NCBI GenBank assembly: GCA_963849695.1
Contig: CAWKIT010000035.1
Coordinates: forward strand, 18,491 to 82,490
Direction: 5' to 3'
DNA from: DASSUW01 sp963849695
Lineage (GTDB): Bacteria; Actinomycetota; Thermoleophilia; Solirubrobacterales; Solirubrobacteraceae
DNA: 64,000 nucleotides
Each line of letters begins with the position of its first letter. The stretch's first letter is position 1. A model generated the notes under the pieces. The model was not told where the DNA came from. It searched no databases and worked only from the letters and a program-made list of their open reading frames with translations. Shown in pieces: positions 50,639 through 58,437 of the stretch. Position numbers and translations under genes: made by a program.

Positions 50639-51342
50639 ACTCCGAGGCTCTGCGCGCGCTGGGCGAGGCGGCGGCCAACCGGCTGGAGCTGTGGACGCGC
50701 TTCGCGCGTGAGGCCGAGGCGCGGCGGGTGGCCGAGATCGGCGTGTACCGCGGCCGCTTCGCCGCCCGCCTGCTCGCCGACTGCCCCGCGATCGAGACCT
50801 ACTACATGGTCGACCCATGGCGGAACCTGGAGGACTGGAACAAGCCCGCGAACACCTCCGACGACGAGTTCGAGCGGATCTTCCGCGAGGCGCTCGAGCG
50901 CACGAGCGGGCACGAGGGCAAGCGCGTCGTGCTCCGGGGCACGACGACCGAGGTGATCGACCAGCTGCCCGACTCCTCGGTCGACTTCGCGTACATCGAC
51001 GGCGACCACACGCTGCGCGGCATCACGATCGACCTGATCAGGGTCTTCCCGAAGGTCCGCCCGGGCGGCTGGATCGGCGGCGACGACTTCACGCCTTCGA
51101 TCTGGCAGCACGCCGACGAGTACGAGCCGACGCTCGTGTTCCCGCTCGCGGTCCACTTCGCGGAGGCGGTCGGCGCGCGCATCTACGGGCTTCCGCACAA
51201 GCAGTTCCTGATCGAGAAGACCGCTGACGGTGATCATGCGTTCACGGACCTCACCGGCCGCTACGGTGACACCGGCCTCAGGCGGCAGTTGGCGCAGCGC
51301 GAAGCGCCGTCGCTCCTGGAGCGGCTCCGGCACCGGCGCTGA
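50635..51342 (+). CDS. Class I SAM-dependent methyltransferase
   Basis: This 235-aa protein shows motif I VAEIGVYRGRFAARLLADCP at about residue 32, YYMVDPWRNLEDWN as motif II, VDFAYIDGDHTLRGITIDL at about 118 and a GGWIGGDDF loop. The pattern resembles the Methyltransf_24 group often found in glycan clusters, which can methylate sugars. The GTG start overlaps the GT4 stop, so it is the last gene of that run. The actual acceptor is unknown but is likely the exported glycan. Confidence 0.88.
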   Translation: MNSEALRALGEAAANRLELWTRFAREAEARRVAEIGVYRGRFAARLLADCPAIETYYMVDPWRNLEDWNKPANTSDDEFERIFREALERTSGHEGKRVVLRGTTTEVIDQLPDSSVDFAYIDGDHTLRGITIDLIRVFPKVRPGGWIGGDDFTPSIWQHADEYEPTLVFPLAVHFAEAVGARIYGLPHKQFLIEKTADGDHAFTDLTGRYGDTGLRRQLAQREAPSLLERLRHRR

Positions 51343-51366
51343 CGCCGCAACGTAGCTGCTCCGGCC

Positions 51367-52641
51367 GTGTTGTGGAGCATCGTGCGATACCTCGTCGTCA
51401 CCATCCTCGTCCTGCTCGGCGCCGGCGCCGCGGCGCAGGCCGCGGAGGCCCGGACCGGTCTGTGCCTGCCGCCTGCGCAGGCGCAGATCTGCAACGTCTG
51501 GTCGGGCAAGGTCACGTTCATCGGCGACGGGGACACGGTGTACGTGGACATCGCGGGTGACGGCCAGAGGTCGTCCGTGCCGGTGCGCCTCACCGGCATC
51601 AACACGACCGAGCAGACCGTCTACGCCAGCATCGCCAGCCAGCGGCGGGGCGAGTGCCACTCGCTCGAGGCGACCGCGCGGCTCGAGCAGCTGCTCCGGG
51701 CCAACCGCCTCCGGGTGCGGCTGTACGCGCTCGACGCCGCGAGCGCCTCGGGGCGGCGCCTGAAGCGAGTGATGGCGACGCGCGTGCGCGGCAGGTGGCG
51801 CGACGTCGGGCGGATCCTGATCACCGAGGGTCACGCGGTATGGCTGCCCGGCGCGCGCGAGCACGCCTGGAACGCGGACTACGCGCGGCGGGCCGAGCGC
51901 GCGGCCGCCAAGGGGCTCGGGATCTGGAACCCGACGTACTGCGGCCTCGGCCCCAGCGACGCCTCGCCGCTGAAGGTCACCGTCAACGGCAGCGTGCGCT
52001 TCCTGTGGGACGAGTGGGTCCGCATCCGCAACCTCGACCCGGTGAACCCCGTCCACCTGGGCGGCTGGTCGGTGCGCGACTCCGCGCTCAACCGCTACGT
52101 GTTCCCGGACTGGGCGACGCTCCCGCCGGGCGAGTGGCTCACCGTGTACGTGGGCGAGGGCACGGACACGTGGACCGAGTTCTTCTGGAACCGCCGCCAG
52201 CAGCTGTTCGACAACATGGGCCCGAACGCGAACGGCGACGGCGCGTTCCTGGTCGATCCGCAGGGCGATCTGCGCGCGTGGATGACCTATCCGTGCGCGA
52301 GCGCGTGCATCGACCCGTATCAGGGCGTGCTGAAGGTGACCGCCAAGCCGCGCGGCCGCGAGTATGTGACGATCAGCAACGTCGGCTCGGTGGCCGTCGA
52401 CCTCGACGGCTACCAGCTCCAGAGCCCGCCGTACAGCTATCCGTTCGGGCGCGACGCAGTGATCGGGCCGGGCGAGCGGATGCGCGTCTGGACCACCGGC
52501 GACCCGGCCGAGGACACGCGGCTCGAGAAGCACTGGGGCGAGACCGGCGCGTTCCTCAACGACCCCGGCGACCGCGTGCGGCTCTCGAGCCTGCGCGGCG
52601 TCCTGGTCGACTGCTACGCGTACGGCACCGGCGCCTGCTGA
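51367..52641 (+). CDS. Secreted thermonuclease-like protein with two lamin-tail-like domains
   Basis: This 424-aa protein starts with a signal peptide (RYLVVTILVLLGAGAAAQA, about residues 6-25). Residues about 43-195 match the staphylococcal nuclease fold: SGKVTFIGDGDTVYVDIAGD, then VRLTGINTTEQ with the Arg/Glu pair, GECHSLEATARLEQLL and RILITEGHAVWLP. Two lamin-tail-like beta-sandwich domains (about 205-310 and 320-424) contain LGGWSVRDSALNRYVFPDWA and LDGYQLQSPPYSYPFGRDAV. It may degrade or bind extracellular nucleic acid. Catalytic competence is uncertain. It ends three bases before the convergent lipoprotein gene. Confidence 0.85.
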   Translation: MLWSIVRYLVVTILVLLGAGAAAQAAEARTGLCLPPAQAQICNVWSGKVTFIGDGDTVYVDIAGDGQRSSVPVRLTGINTTEQTVYASIASQRRGECHSLEATARLEQLLRANRLRVRLYALDAASASGRRLKRVMATRVRGRWRDVGRILITEGHAVWLPGAREHAWNADYARRAERAAAKGLGIWNPTYCGLGPSDASPLKVTVNGSVRFLWDEWVRIRNLDPVNPVHLGGWSVRDSALNRYVFPDWATLPPGEWLTVYVGEGTDTWTEFFWNRRQQLFDNMGPNANGDGAFLVDPQGDLRAWMTYPCASACIDPYQGVLKVTAKPRGREYVTISNVGSVAVDLDGYQLQSPPYSYPFGRDAVIGPGERMRVWTTGDPAEDTRLEKHWGETGAFLNDPGDRVRLSSLRGVLVDCYAYGTGAC

Positions 52642-52644
52642 GAC

Positions 52645-53613
52645 TCAGTCGGCGATCAGCTCGTCGAGGTTCGGCTCCTCCTCGATGAGGCCGTACTCGA
52701 GGCTGAGCTGCGAGAGCCGCTCGATCGTCGGCAGCGTCAGGTCCTTGCGCCACTGCGGCAGCTTGATGTTCTGCGCCACCTCGGGCGGGATCTCGGTGTA
52801 CTCGGCGAGGATGTCGCGCACCGCGTCCGGGTTGTCCTGGGCGTACTCGAGCGACTGCTCCATCGCCGTCACGAAGCGCTTGATGACGTCGGGGTTCTCC
52901 TGTGCGTACTGCTCCGACGTGAAGTAGGTCGCGACCGTGAGGTCGGGCGCCGTGTTGACGTAGAAGGGGTCGATCCCCTTCGCCTTGCCGGCCGTGCCCT
53001 GGCTCACGAAGGGCTCGACGACGCAGGCGCCGTCGACCCTGCCGGCCTCGAGCGCGGCGTTCATGTCCGGGAACGGCACCTCGGCGAACTCCAGCGTGCT
53101 GTCGTCGACGCCCATGTCGGCCAGCGAGGCGCGGATCGTGACCTCGCACACGTTCTTGAGCGTGTTGACCGCGATCGTCTTGCCCTCGAGGTCCTTCGGC
53201 TGCTTGATCGGGCCGTCCTTGAGCACGAGCAGGTCGGCCCACGCCTCGTCCTCGGTCTTGCCGCCGAGCACGCCCTGGCTGATGATCGTGACCGGCAGGT
53301 CCTTCGAGGCGGCGATCAGCAGCGAGACGGTGTTCGAGAAGCCGATCTGGAAGTCGCCGCTCAGCACGGCCGGCGTGATGGCGGCGCCGCCCTCGGCCAG
53401 CTGCGGCTCGATCTTGAGCTGCTGGTCCTCGAAGAAGCCCTGCTCGATGCCGAGGTAGAGCGGCGCCACGTCGGCGATCGGGATGACGCCGACGCGCAGC
53501 GTGGTCTGCTCCTGCGCGCCCTCGCCTCCGCCGGCCTCGTCGTCGTCGCCGCACCCGCCGGCCACGAGCGCAGCCGCGATCCCCAGCGCTACCAACCAGC
53601 CACGTACCAGCAT
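52645..53613 (-). CDS. NMT1/THI5-type ABC substrate-binding lipoprotein
   Basis: This 322-aa protein has a lipobox ALVAGGC at residue 17-23 after a basic start, so it is an anchored lipoprotein. Residues beyond match the nitrate/sulfonate/taurine-type solute-binding fold: VIPIADVAPLYLGIEQGFFE, IGFSNTVSLLIAASK, KTIAVNTLKNVCEVTIRASL and DGACVVEPFVSQGTA. It captures an aromatic acid, a sulfonate or a pyrimidine precursor for an ABC importer. The importer genes are not next to it. ATG 53613 has GAGGAGGAG directly upstream. It follows pcaL on the same strand, so a role in uptake of an aromatic substrate is inferred. Confidence 0.88.
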   Translation of the reverse strand: MLVRGWLVALGIAAALVAGGCGDDDEAGGGEGAQEQTTLRVGVIPIADVAPLYLGIEQGFFEDQQLKIEPQLAEGGAAITPAVLSGDFQIGFSNTVSLLIAASKDLPVTIISQGVLGGKTEDEAWADLLVLKDGPIKQPKDLEGKTIAVNTLKNVCEVTIRASLADMGVDDSTLEFAEVPFPDMNAALEAGRVDGACVVEPFVSQGTAGKAKGIDPFYVNTAPDLTVATYFTSEQYAQENPDVIKRFVTAMEQSLEYAQDNPDAVRDILAEYTEIPPEVAQNIKLPQWRKDLTLPTIERLSQLSLEYGLIEEEPNLDELIAD

Positions 53614-53664
53614 CTCTCCTCCTCGAGCGACCGCGTACCCGCGCGCGGCGCACAATACACCAGA

Positions 53665-54765
53665 CTATTTGGCTTCTTCGTCGATGACGCGCTGGGCGAT
53701 CGCGAAGGCGGCGTTCGCGGCCGGGACGCCGCAGTAGATCGCCGTCTGGAGCAGGATCTCCTTGATCTCGTCCTCTGTCAGGCCGTTGCGGAGGGCGGCG
53801 CGCACGTGCATGGCGAGCTCGTTCTCGTGCCCGCCGGCGACCAGCGCGGTCAGCGTGATCGCGCTGCGGGTCTTGCGGTCGAGGCCCGGCCGTGCCCAGA
53901 TCTCGCCCCACGCGTAGCGGGTGATGAGGTCCTGGAAGTCGGCGGTGAAGTCGGTCGTGCGCTCGATCGCGGAGTCGACGTGGGCGTCGCCCAGCACCGC
54001 GCGGCGTGTGCGCATCCCGGGAGTCTCGCGCAGCAGGCGGCTGAACTCCTCGGGCCGTTCGACGTTGGCGATGTGCCGCGCGCGCTCGATCACATGCAGC
54101 CGTCCGTGCGGCACCTCGTCGACGATGGCTTGGAGCGCGGCGGGAGGCGTGGTGGGATCGTCGGCGCCGGCGATCGCCAGCACCGGCATGGCGAGGGCGC
54201 CCAGCCGGCCGCGCAGGTCGTAGCCGGCGAGCGCCTCGGCGCAGGCGGCGTAGCCCTCGCGCGGGGTGCCGAGCAGCATGGTCTCGAGGCGCTCGCGCGT
54301 GTCGGGCGGCGCCTCGGGCGTGAGCCAGCGCTCGAGCGCCGCCGGCGCGACCGCCTCCACGCCCTCGGCACGAACGGTGCCGGCACGTTCGATCCACTGC
54401 TCCGGCGGGCCGAAGTAGGTCGCGGTCGAGCCGAGCACCAGCCGCTCGATCCGCTCGGGAGCCCGCAGCGCCGCGGTCATCGCCACCGCCCCACCGAGCG
54501 ACAGCCCGACGAACGCGACCCGCTCGATCTCGAGCCGATCGAGCAGCGCGAGCGCATCGTCGGCGAGGTCGTCGATCGAATACGGGCCCGGCGGAACCGG
54601 CGAGCCGCCGTGCCCACGGTGGTCGTAGCGCACCACCCGGAGCTCGCCTCTGAGAGCCGCCGCCTGGTCGTCCCACATCGCATGGGTGGTGCCGAGCGAG
54701 CTCGCGAAGAGAACCGCCGGCGCGCCCTCCGGTCCCTCGACCACGTGATGGACCGCGACCGTCAC
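53665..54765 (-). CDS. pcaL: Fused 3-oxoadipate enol-lactonase / 4-carboxymuconolactone decarboxylase
   Basis: This 366-aa protein joins two pathway enzymes, as PcaL does in several actinobacteria. Residues about 1-245 are an alpha/beta hydrolase, with DHRGHGGSPVPPGPYSIDDL, the nucleophile in VGLSLGGAVAM, and HIANVERPEEF with the catalytic His. Residues about 250-366 are a carboxymuconolactone decarboxylase, with WGEIWARPGLDRKTRSAITL, HVRAALRNGLTEDEIKEI and YCGVPAANAAF. It converts 4-carboxymuconolactone to 3-oxoadipate. GTG 54765 overlaps the pcaB stop by four bases. Confidence 0.94.
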   Translation of the reverse strand: MTVAVHHVVEGPEGAPAVLFASSLGTTHAMWDDQAAALRGELRVVRYDHRGHGGSPVPPGPYSIDDLADDALALLDRLEIERVAFVGLSLGGAVAMTAALRAPERIERLVLGSTATYFGPPEQWIERAGTVRAEGVEAVAPAALERWLTPEAPPDTRERLETMLLGTPREGYAACAEALAGYDLRGRLGALAMPVLAIAGADDPTTPPAALQAIVDEVPHGRLHVIERARHIANVERPEEFSRLLRETPGMRTRRAVLGDAHVDSAIERTTDFTADFQDLITRYAWGEIWARPGLDRKTRSAITLTALVAGGHENELAMHVRAALRNGLTEDEIKEILLQTAIYCGVPAANAAFAIAQRVIDEEAK

Positions 54766-55859
54766 GTCCGCTCCAACGCCCGGTCTATGAGCGCGTCCAC
54801 CGTCGCCTGGTCGAGATCTCCGGGCAGGCCTTCGAGATTCGCGGCCATGCGGTCGGAATCGACGGCGAGGCCTTCGAGCGCCTCGCGCAGCGACCATGCG
54901 GCGCCGCCGGCGCCTGCCAGCGCCGACGACAGCGCTCCCCACTCGCTCTGCCACGCGCCGGCGGCGCGCTCGTGCTCGCCGGCCATCGCCTCCAGCAGCA
55001 CGCCGGCGGCGCCGCGGGCCGAGCGCGCGGCGGCGCGGGCGCGGATGGCGCCGACCGGGTTGCGCTTGTGCGCCATGGCCGACGAGCCGCCGCGGCCGCC
55101 CTCAGTCGACTCCGCGACCTCGCCGACCTCGTTCTGCGCGAGCAGGACGATGTCCAGCGCGACCTTCTCGCAGGCGCCGGCGGCGATCGCGAGCGCCGCG
55201 CCGAGCGCAGCGACGCGCGTGCGGTCGCCGTGCCAGGGGAGCGGCGGCTCCTCGAGCTCGAGCTCGGCCGCGAACCGCGCGAGCACGGCAGGGCCGAGGC
55301 CGGCCAGCGTGCCCGCCGCGCCGCCGAGCTGGGCGGCCAGCGGCACTGCGGCCAGGCCGTCGCGCGCGTTCGCGACGCCGGCCAGCCAGCCGGCGGCCTT
55401 GAGGCCGAACGTGGTCGGCAGCGCACGCTGCATCAGCGTCCGGGCCGCCATCGGCGTGCCTCGGTGCTCATCGGCCAGCCGCGCGCAGGCGCCGGCCACC
55501 CCGTCGAGCTCGGCGAGGATCAGTACCCGCGCACGCCGCGCGACGAGCATCGCCGCGGTGTCGAGGATGTCCTGGCTCGTCGCCTCCAAGTGAGCGTCCG
55601 GCGCCCGCTCGCGCAGTGCCCGCGCCAGCGGCACGACCGGGTTCGCGGCCTCACGCGCGCCCGACAGGTCGAGCTCTCCCTCGCACGCCCGCGCCACCGC
55701 CGCGGCCGCCTCGGCCGAGATCACGCCCTCGGCGGCCTGCGCAGCCGCGAGCGCCGCTTCGGCGTCGAGCATCGCCTGCACCCAGGCGCCGTCCGACACG
55801 GTCTCCTGCACGGCCTCCGGGACGAAGATCGAGTCGAAGATGGCCGCGACGATAGTCAT
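54762..55859 (-). CDS. pcaB: 3-carboxy-cis,cis-muconate cycloisomerase
   Basis: This 365-aa protein is shorter than the usual 450 aa but holds the fumarase/aspartase-superfamily features: DAEAALAAAQAAEGVI near the start, the region around HLEATSQDILDTA (about residue 100) and the signature GGSSAMAHKRNPVGAI (about 245), matching the SSxMPxKxNP loop with a mild change. It lactonises 3-carboxymuconate from ring cleavage to 4-carboxymuconolactone. ATG 55859 is preferred to an upstream GTG at 55871. It is coupled to pcaL. Confidence 0.9.
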   Translation of the reverse strand: MTIVAAIFDSIFVPEAVQETVSDGAWVQAMLDAEAALAAAQAAEGVISAEAAAAVARACEGELDLSGAREAANPVVPLARALRERAPDAHLEATSQDILDTAAMLVARRARVLILAELDGVAGACARLADEHRGTPMAARTLMQRALPTTFGLKAAGWLAGVANARDGLAAVPLAAQLGGAAGTLAGLGPAVLARFAAELELEEPPLPWHGDRTRVAALGAALAIAAGACEKVALDIVLLAQNEVGEVAESTEGGRGGSSAMAHKRNPVGAIRARAAARSARGAAGVLLEAMAGEHERAAGAWQSEWGALSSALAGAGGAAWSLREALEGLAVDSDRMAANLEGLPGDLDQATVDALIDRALERT

Positions 55860-55910
55860 TCGGTGGCTCACCTGCCGCGCGGACCCACGGGTGATCGGGC
55901 CGAGGCCACG

Positions 55911-57017
55911 TCATGGCGATCCGTAGCTGGAGCCCGAGCTGCCGGAGCCCGCGCCGGACGTCGATGAGCCGACTGCCGGGGCGCTCGGGTCGACTGCGCC
56001 ACACGCGACTGGGATCGTCTCGTCGTACTTGCCCGCGACGTCCATACCGTGCACGACGACCACCGCGCGGTCCAGTGCGAACCCGGCCGGGACGTGGAGG
56101 CTGTGTGAGTACTCGAAGCTGACGTCGGTGGGCGCGGGGAACGGCTCGAGCGAGACCGCCGGTGCCCCGTAGGCGGGGACTCCCTCCTCGAGGCTGATCA
56201 GGCCGTCGTGGTCGCTGTCCAACTCAGGCGTCGGGCAGCTGCCGCGGGAGTTGCCCTCCGGGACGTGGATGTGCTGCATGTGCTGCCGGCCCTCGATGTA
56301 TCCCCCGAGCGATACCCAGGCGTACAGCCTGGATCCGGAGAGCGCCAGCCGAGCGGTACCGGCGATGACGGAGTCGTTGACCGGTTCCAGTGCCAACTCT
56401 CGCGTCACCGCGTCCTCGTCGATGACCCCGCACGCGATCGGCATCAGCTCGTCATATCTCCCACGCACCGGCATGCCGTGCAGGACGACGACGCCGCGTT
56501 CGAGCGCATCGCCCTTGGGCACCGTGACGATCTGCTCGTACTCCCAGTCGGGTCCCTCGGGCACCGGGAACGGCTCGAGCGACACCGCGGGGGCGCCGTA
56601 GGCGCTGACGCTTTCCTCCAGGCTTACAAAGCCGTCGCCGTCGGCGTCAAGCTTGCGCGTCGGGCACCTGCCCTCGGCGTTTCCGTCCGGCAGGTGGATG
56701 TGCTGCATGTGCGCCTGCCCGGGCGTGGCGCCGCTCGCGACCGAGTCCACGGCGAGCCGCCGGCCGTCGAGCAGCAGCCGCGCCACCGCTCGCACGCCGG
56801 AGTCGTTGACCGGCTCCAGCTCCACCACCCGCAGCTCCGACGGCTTGCCTGCCGGCCGTTCCGAGCCGGCCGGGCGCTCGGCCTGCTCGTCGCGATCACC
56901 GACCTCGTCGCGCTCGCTCCCGTCCAAGCAGCCACCAAACGCCGAGGCCGCGAGAAGTACCCCCACGAATGTCAACCTGAGCCGCCGACTCATCGACCGT
57001 GACTGCGCCGTACTCAT
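55911..57017 (-). CDS. Lipoprotein with two repeated modules and EF-hand-like loops
   Basis: This 368-aa protein has a signal peptide and lipobox (ASAFGGC, about residue 29). Two modules of about 150 residues follow. Each has an EPVNDS start, an MQHIH motif, a CPTxxLD stretch with an EF-hand-like loop (LDADGDGFVSLEE and LDSDHDGLISLEE) and the identical YGAPAVSLEPFP. A serine/glycine-rich tail ends it. The loops may bind calcium; MQHIH may bind metal. I do not recognise a family. ATG 57017 has GGAGG five to six bases upstream. It sits between pcaG and pcaB but has its own promoter. Confidence 0.8.
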   Translation of the reverse strand: MSTAQSRSMSRRLRLTFVGVLLAASAFGGCLDGSERDEVGDRDEQAERPAGSERPAGKPSELRVVELEPVNDSGVRAVARLLLDGRRLAVDSVASGATPGQAHMQHIHLPDGNAEGRCPTRKLDADGDGFVSLEESVSAYGAPAVSLEPFPVPEGPDWEYEQIVTVPKGDALERGVVVLHGMPVRGRYDELMPIACGVIDEDAVTRELALEPVNDSVIAGTARLALSGSRLYAWVSLGGYIEGRQHMQHIHVPEGNSRGSCPTPELDSDHDGLISLEEGVPAYGAPAVSLEPFPAPTDVSFEYSHSLHVPAGFALDRAVVVVHGMDVAGKYDETIPVACGAVDPSAPAVGSSTSGAGSGSSGSSYGSP

Positions 57018-57086
57018 AGCCACCTCCTGCGGCTTGCGTTCTCCGCGACGACGGCCTCTGACCCCGTGCGGAACCGTCCTGCGGCC

Positions 57087-57114
57087 AGCGTAGACCCTGT
57101 CCCCGCGACGTCAA
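57087..57114 (-). promoter_or_regulatory. Promoter of the two-module lipoprotein gene
   Basis: On the minus strand TTGACG (57114 to 57109), a 16-nt spacer and TACGCT (57092 to 57087) form a good sigma-70-type promoter, 69 nt before ATG 57017. Unlike many genes here it leaves a leader with a Shine-Dalgarno sequence. Confidence 0.55.
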
Positions 57115-57196
57115 TCCCGCGAAGGGCCTCGGCGTTCGCGCCACCGACATCTTGCGCTTCGTGGGCGTCGATCCCGCGAGCCGTGGTCAGTGACGC

Positions 57197-57745
57197 TCAG
57201 ACGTCGAGGAAGGCGGTCTGGCGCTCGCCCTGCAGGCGGATGTCGAAGGCGAGGACACCGTCGAGCGGGCGCGCCACGAGGCTCGAGCGCGACCGCGGGT
57301 CGTCGATCGAGCTCAGCAGCGGGTCGGCCGCGTTCGCCGCGGCTTCGTCCGGGAAGTAGATCCGCGTATAGAGATGCCGCAGCAGCCCGCGCGCGAACAC
57401 GCAGACCGCGATGTGCGGGGCCTGGCCGTCGGTCGCTCCCGGCTTGACGGTGACGAACTCGAAGCGGCCCTCGGCGTCGGTCGGGCAGCGGCCGAAGCCG
57501 GTGAAGCCGTCCTCGAGCGGGAGCTCCTCGCGCGTGTCCTCGGGGTGGCGGTAGCGGCCGTGGCGGTTGGCCTGCCAGATCTCGATCAGCGCGTCGTCGA
57601 CCGGTTGGCCGTCGCCGTCGAGGACCGCGCCGACGATCCGGATCGCGTCCGGGTCGCCGGGCGAGACCAGCCGCTCGCCGCCCTCGTACGGCAGCGCGTA
57701 CTCGAAGAACGGCCCGACGGTCTGCGAAGGCGTCGTCTCAGGCAT
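57197..57745 (-). CDS. pcaG: Protocatechuate 3,4-dioxygenase alpha subunit
   Basis: This 182-aa protein starts ETTPSQTVGPFFEYALPYEG, typical of PcaG, and has the dioxygenase C-domain with DALIEIWQANRHGRYRHPED, FTGFGRCPTDAEGRF, KPGATDGQAPHIAVCVFARG and FPDEAAANAADPLL. The alpha chain does not hold the iron itself but shapes the active site. With PcaH it opens protocatechuate between the hydroxyl groups. The ATG shares one base with the pcaH stop. It ends the pcaIJFHG run. Confidence 0.95.
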   Translation of the reverse strand: MPETTPSQTVGPFFEYALPYEGGERLVSPGDPDAIRIVGAVLDGDGQPVDDALIEIWQANRHGRYRHPEDTREELPLEDGFTGFGRCPTDAEGRFEFVTVKPGATDGQAPHIAVCVFARGLLRHLYTRIYFPDEAAANAADPLLSSIDDPRSRSSLVARPLDGVLAFDIRLQGERQTAFLDV

Positions 57746-58437
57746 CACTCCGTGGGCGTGGCCTCGCGGCCGCGCAGCACGATGTCCCACTGGTAGCCGA
57801 GCGCCCACTCCGGCTCGGTCGTATCCAGGTCGAAGCGCGCGATCAGCCGCTCGCGAACGGCCGGATCGCGGACCGACTGGAAGATCGGGTCCTGCCCGAA
57901 CAGCGGATCGCCCGGGAAGTACATCTGCGTCACCAGCCGCGTCGCGAACGCGGTCCCGAACAGCGAGAAGTGGATGTGCGCCGGCCGCCAGGCGTTGTCG
58001 TGATTGCCCCACGGATAGGCGCCCGGCTTGATCGTCACGAACCGGTAGCGGCCCTGATCGTCGGTCATGCAGCGGCCGGCGCCCGTGAAGTTGGGGTCGA
58101 GCGGCGCCGGGTGGCGGTCGGCGCGGTGGATGTAGCGGCCGGCGGCGTTGCACTGCCAGATCTCCACCAGCGAGTTGCGCACCGGCCGGCCGTCGCCGTC
58201 GAGCACGCGGCCGGTGACGATGATGCGCTCGCCCAGCGGCTCGCCGGCGTGCCGGCGCGTGAGGTCGTGGTCGAGCGGCCCCACGCGCTCGTGGCCGTAC
58301 ACCGGCCCCGTGATCTCGGTCAGCGTGTGCGGCAGGAGGATCAGCGGGCGATCGGGCGCGCGCCGCACCGTCGAGCGGTACTCGGGCGACAGGTACGCCG
58401 GATGCGTCCCCTCGGGATCGCGCCGGTAGCCGTTCAT
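57745..58437 (-). CDS. pcaH: Protocatechuate 3,4-dioxygenase beta subunit
   Basis: This 230-aa protein carries the non-heme iron ligands: Tyr in NAAGRYIHRADRH, Tyr in KPGAYPWGNHDNAW, and both His in RPAHIHFSLFG. VRNSLVEIWQCN and YFPGDPLFGQDPIF are further family motifs, and the N-terminus has HPAYLSPEYRSTVRRAP as in known PcaH proteins. It cleaves protocatechuate to 3-carboxy-cis,cis-muconate with oxygen. ATG 58437 overlaps the thiolase stop by four bases. Confidence 0.96.
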   Translation of the reverse strand: MNGYRRDPEGTHPAYLSPEYRSTVRRAPDRPLILLPHTLTEITGPVYGHERVGPLDHDLTRRHAGEPLGERIIVTGRVLDGDGRPVRNSLVEIWQCNAAGRYIHRADRHPAPLDPNFTGAGRCMTDDQGRYRFVTIKPGAYPWGNHDNAWRPAHIHFSLFGTAFATRLVTQMYFPGDPLFGQDPIFQSVRDPAVRERLIARFDLDTTEPEWALGYQWDIVLRGREATPTE

